A stretch of 64,000 nucleotides of DNA from Phaeodactylibacter sp. (GTDB lineage: Bacteria > Bacteroidota > Bacteroidia > Chitinophagales > Saprospiraceae), in the NCBI GenBank assembly GCA_024102975.1, contig JAGFJD010000639.1, forward strand, positions 1 to 64,000, in the 5' to 3' direction. Positions 61,562 to 64,000 of the stretch are shown piece after piece; the first letter of the stretch is position 1, and every line of letters begins with the position of its first letter. A program made the translations under genes and the position numbers. A model generated the notes under the pieces. The model ran no database searches. It saw nothing but the letters and a program-made list of their open reading frames with translations, and was not told the DNA's origin.

Positions 61562-62116
61562 ATGAAAAACATTGAATTCCTGCGCGAGGGGCTGAAGAAC
61601 CTGAAAACGGTTGGCACCGTTGCCCGCAGTTCCAAACATTTGTGTAGGGGCATGATCAAGCACGTCAACTTCCAGGAGGCCCGCCTGATCGTGGAACTGG
61701 GTGCCGGCGACGGCGTCATCACCAAACACATCCTCCGGAGCATGCACCCGGACGCCAGGCTGCTGGCCTTCGAAGTCCATCCGCGGTTCTGCGAAAGCCT
61801 GCGCAAGATCAAAGATAAACGCCTGATCGTCGTCGAAGACTCGGCGGAAAAACTCGGCGAATACCTGGCGCAGATCGGAGCAGAAGAGGTGGATTTTTTT
61901 ATCTCAGCCATCCCTTTTGTCGCCTTGCCCAAAGAACTGGGCTACCGGATCGTCAGAACCTGCCACCAGTATCTTAAAAAAAGCGGGCTCTATATCCAGG
62001 TGCACTATTCCCTGCTTACCAAGAACCTGTATGAGACCGTTTTCGGGAATGTGGACGTAAACTTCGTGGCGCTCAACGTCCCGCCGGCTTTCGTGCTGGT
62101 GAGCGAGAAGTACTGA
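61562..62116 (+). CDS. Class I SAM methyltransferase (phospholipid N-methyltransferase-like)
   Basis: 184 residues of the rRNA adenine dimethylase / PmtA-like superfamily: GTVARSSKHLCRGMIKHVNF, the SAM loop ELGAGDGVITKHIL, FEVHPRFCESL, VVEDSAEKLGEYL, and the catalytic-type loop FISAIPFVALPKEL. Bacteroidota members are annotated as phospholipid or rRNA methyltransferases; substrate is not provable here. A lone gene with its own leader. Confidence 0.82.
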   Translation: MKNIEFLREGLKNLKTVGTVARSSKHLCRGMIKHVNFQEARLIVELGAGDGVITKHILRSMHPDARLLAFEVHPRFCESLRKIKDKRLIVVEDSAEKLGEYLAQIGAEEVDFFISAIPFVALPKELGYRIVRTCHQYLKKSGLYIQVHYSLLTKNLYETVFGNVDVNFVALNVPPAFVLVSEKY

Positions 62117-62139
62117 GGAGGAGTGGGGGGTTATTTGGG

Positions 62140-62207
62140 TTATTGGTTATTGAGTTATTGGCGGCAAACTAATTACAATTGCGCAATCCCTGTCGAATAA
62201 CCAATAA
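62140..62207. repeat. Inverted TTATTGGTTATT repeat
   Basis: TTATTGGTTATT (62140-62151) pairs perfectly with AATAACCAATAA (62196-62207) between convergent genes. Extra TTATTGG units lie beside the left arm. Possible bidirectional terminator or dispersed repeat. Confidence 0.5.
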
Positions 62208-62252
62208 CGGCCACTATGCTCAGAGGCTGCCAATGACCCAACATACTCCCGG

Positions 62253-63125
62253 TCAGCCTTCTGTCACCTCCAGGCGGTACCCGACGCTGTGGATATTTTT
62301 GATCTTCACCCTTTTATCTCCTTTTAACAATTTTCTCAGCCTGGAAATGAACACATCCAGGCTTCGCCCCACAATGACGCCTTCATCGCCCCAAACCTCG
62401 GCGACCAGCGTGTCCCGCGTAACTACTTCGTTGGCATTGACTACAAAAAAATGTAGCAGCTTGCTCTCCCGGAAAGTGAGCTGTTGTTGCTGCCCGCCCA
62501 TCTGGAGGGTTTGATTGTGGGGATCAAAGCTAAAATTGCCCAGTGATATGGCGGAACCGGATACGGAGGAGGCGCCCACTGCCTTTTTGTTTTTCTTGCG
62601 GTAAAAGCCGGTCATCGCCACAGCCAGAACGCACAGAAGGAAAAAGAAAAGCGGCGGCCTCTGCATCCTGGTTAAAGGTTCGGAGGGTGCCGTAAAAGAG
62701 AGGACAATGTCGCTGCATTCAGGCTGTTGTTCCCGGCCAACGCAGGGAACTTCGCCCTTTGCAAAAGCAGCCTGATTATAGCCCAGGATGGAAATATTAT
62801 CCTTACAGCGTTTAATGGCCACCTGATAATCCCGTTGGATATTATAAGACAGAAAAGCCTGGTGGAGCAGCTGTGGCAAGGTATCATAGTTAAAGGGGGA
62901 TTCCAGTTTCAGGATGAACTCGCCGGGGCCGGCCATTTGAACCGGAGGGATGGCCGACGTTGTGTCGCCTGCCAGTTTGAGCAAGTGGTGCCCGGCCTGC
63001 CGCAGGGCGAGGTTGGCCTTGTCGGCGAACCTCTCGTCCGATTCGGAAGTCGTTGCTTTGAAGTTCACGAAACTTAACCCGGCGTATAACCCCAGGCAGG
63101 AAATGGCGAAGATTACTGGCTTCAT
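62253..63125 (-). CDS. Membrane-bound winged-helix transcription regulator
   Basis: 290 residues. An N-terminal signal-anchor helix, a predicted periplasmic part to about 155 with two Cys (CVGREQQPEC), one membrane helix (PPLFFFLLCVLAVAMTGFY, about 160-178), then a cytosolic C-terminal OmpR/PhoB-type winged helix (LTFRESKLLHFFVVNANEVV, VWGDEGVIVGRSLDVFISRLRKLLKGD, IHSVGYRLEV). ToxR-like regulators have the winged helix at the N-terminus, so this is a reversed layout. No sensor kinase or receiver domain is present. Confidence 0.87.
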   Translation of the reverse strand: MKPVIFAISCLGLYAGLSFVNFKATTSESDERFADKANLALRQAGHHLLKLAGDTTSAIPPVQMAGPGEFILKLESPFNYDTLPQLLHQAFLSYNIQRDYQVAIKRCKDNISILGYNQAAFAKGEVPCVGREQQPECSDIVLSFTAPSEPLTRMQRPPLFFFLLCVLAVAMTGFYRKKNKKAVGASSVSGSAISLGNFSFDPHNQTLQMGGQQQQLTFRESKLLHFFVVNANEVVTRDTLVAEVWGDEGVIVGRSLDVFISRLRKLLKGDKRVKIKNIHSVGYRLEVTEG

Positions 63126-63271
63126 GGCTCAAATTTACTTCGATTAACAAAAAAACTAAAACCGCTTTACATTTCATTTACATTGTTTTACAAAGATTTA
63201 TGGCTTCTGCCAGGCATTCCGCTCATTTTTGCAGGGACAATTTTTTTTATGAACCTGACAAAATAGTAGTT

Positions 63272-63730
63272 ATGCAACACGTACATTCATTCCTATGCAC
63301 CCTGCTCTTTATTGCCGTTTCGCTATCTTCCGGCGCCCAGTCCCTCGATTTTTTTATAAATGCCCTTGTGCCTCCCAATTACAGCGAATGCGCAGCTATC
63401 CTGTACAACGGAAATATACTGGTGGATGAATATTCTCCCACGGGAAAATGCAAACTGGATGAAAAGAGCACGAAAGGAGTGCTGTCCGTTGCTACGGTAA
63501 AATCGTCCGATAAAGGCTGCGCCGCTCCAGCCAGAAACATCGCATTCAAAGTGGCGATTAAGAATGGCCGCACCAATACCATCTGGATGTATTCGGAAAA
63601 AGCGCTTTGGGAAGCGCAGTTGGAAGACATCCTGAAGAAATGCGAACCCGGAGACCGGATCATCCTCATGACGGTTGATCAGCGATATTCGCTGCCGCAC
63701 CCCGAGATTGAGTTGAATTGGGGATGTTGA
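63272..63730 (+). CDS. Secreted small protein, function unknown
   Basis: 152 residues: signal peptide MQHVHSFLCTLLFIAVSLSSGAQ-SL, then a compact beta domain with four Cys (YSECAAILYNG, KCKLDEKS, GCAAPARNIAF, KKCEPGDRIILM) and a C-terminal Cys. It looks periplasmic with disulfides; no family recognised. ATG at 63272; the start is divergent from the membrane regulator gene, with a 146-nt gap. Confidence 0.72.
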   Translation: MQHVHSFLCTLLFIAVSLSSGAQSLDFFINALVPPNYSECAAILYNGNILVDEYSPTGKCKLDEKSTKGVLSVATVKSSDKGCAAPARNIAFKVAIKNGRTNTIWMYSEKALWEAQLEDILKKCEPGDRIILMTVDQRYSLPHPEIELNWGC

Positions 63731-63911
63731 CCGGCAAAAAGCTTTGAATAAGCTGCTATTTCTATTATTTTGTCGGTGAAATGGCTCTCCCTCTAATGTT
63801 GGGCGCCCGGTTGGGCTTTTGTACATCGTACTCAGCCCCGGCAGTTTCCGTTCAACCTTAGACGGCCAGCCGATGAAATAATGGATTGTTCAACCCGACC
63901 GTTTTCCATTT

Positions 63912-64000
63912 ATGATACAATTCACCCGACTGTTTTTTGTCCTTTTGTCCTTTGCCGGCCTTTTTTCCTGTACAGGCGTACCGGATAGCGAAGAGCAACA
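63912..64000 (+). CDS. Partial lipoprotein gene, cut by the window end
   Basis: Only the first 29 codons are visible: MIQFTRLFFVLLSFAGLFSC-TG, a clear lipoprotein signal peptide with Cys20. The rest lies beyond the window. The gap 63731-63911 before it shows no other gene. Confidence 0.6.
   Translation, partial: MIQFTRLFFVLLSFAGLFSCTGVPDSEEQ

Noticed and set aside
1..64000. Mobile element, prophage or secretion/defence island
   Set aside because: No transposase, integrase, phage, restriction or toxin-antitoxin gene was recognised on either strand.

Overview
The window looks like a chromosomal segment of a high-GC Bacteroidota, most likely a Saprospiria-type bacterium. Evidence: two proteins ending in the gliding-motility-associated C-terminal domain and one ending in a Por-type sorting tail (both signals for the type IX secretion system, T9SS), the gldD-gldE-ssb-mutY cluster, a SusC/SusD pair, a GIN-domain protein, near absence of Shine-Dalgarno sites, and several promoters that fit the Bacteroidota form TTG-N20-TAnnTTTG. 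I saw no rRNA, tRNA, transposase, phage gene or true CRISPR array.

Layout. 0.1-1.6 kb: rsmI and pssA. 1.8-8.2 kb: a large SprB-repeat surface protein, a beta-propeller phytase, two tandem rpsU paralogues, an RRM RNA-binding protein and a GIN adhesin-like protein. 8.3-17.8 kb, minus strand: an SRPBCC protein, SusD, SusC, a 738-aa... (724-aa from its ATG) secreted protein and a membrane-anchored unknown; strong hairpins sit at the gene borders. 18-22.6 kb: a sortilin-like Asp-box T9SS cargo, a TrpF-like pseudoenzyme, an alkyltransferase-like DNA-repair protein and a DUF2147 protein. 22.7-29 kb: a small unknown, recA, gldD, gldE, ssb, mutY and an ECF sigma factor. 29.3-37.8 kb, minus strand: LptF/G permease, tgt, rodA, a SPOR protein, deoC, secA. 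38-43.5 kb: a lipoprotein, a T9SS cargo, a DinB-like protein, a DUF6438 lipoprotein and an M48 protease. 43.6-50 kb: a His-rich protein with a TonB receptor, then a serpin and a Kazal inhibitor, then an M23 peptidase. 50-55.5 kb: aat-clpS (N-degron pathway), peroxiredoxin, EamA transporter, ftsH, rsfS. 55.5-64 kb: birA, cinA, an E2 acyltransferase, a PorE-like protein, a methyltransferase, a membrane-bound winged-helix regulator, a secreted small protein and the start of a lipoprotein.

The most unusual material is not a single operon. It is (1) a pair of adjacent lipoprotein protease inhibitors, one serpin and one Kazal, and (2) several intergenic palindromic elements: two copies of a hairpin family whose arms differ only by a paired one-base change, a tandem doublet with covarying stems before cinA, and four regularly spaced palindromes between susC and susD. 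These look like structured DNA or RNA elements that the gene annotation does not explain.
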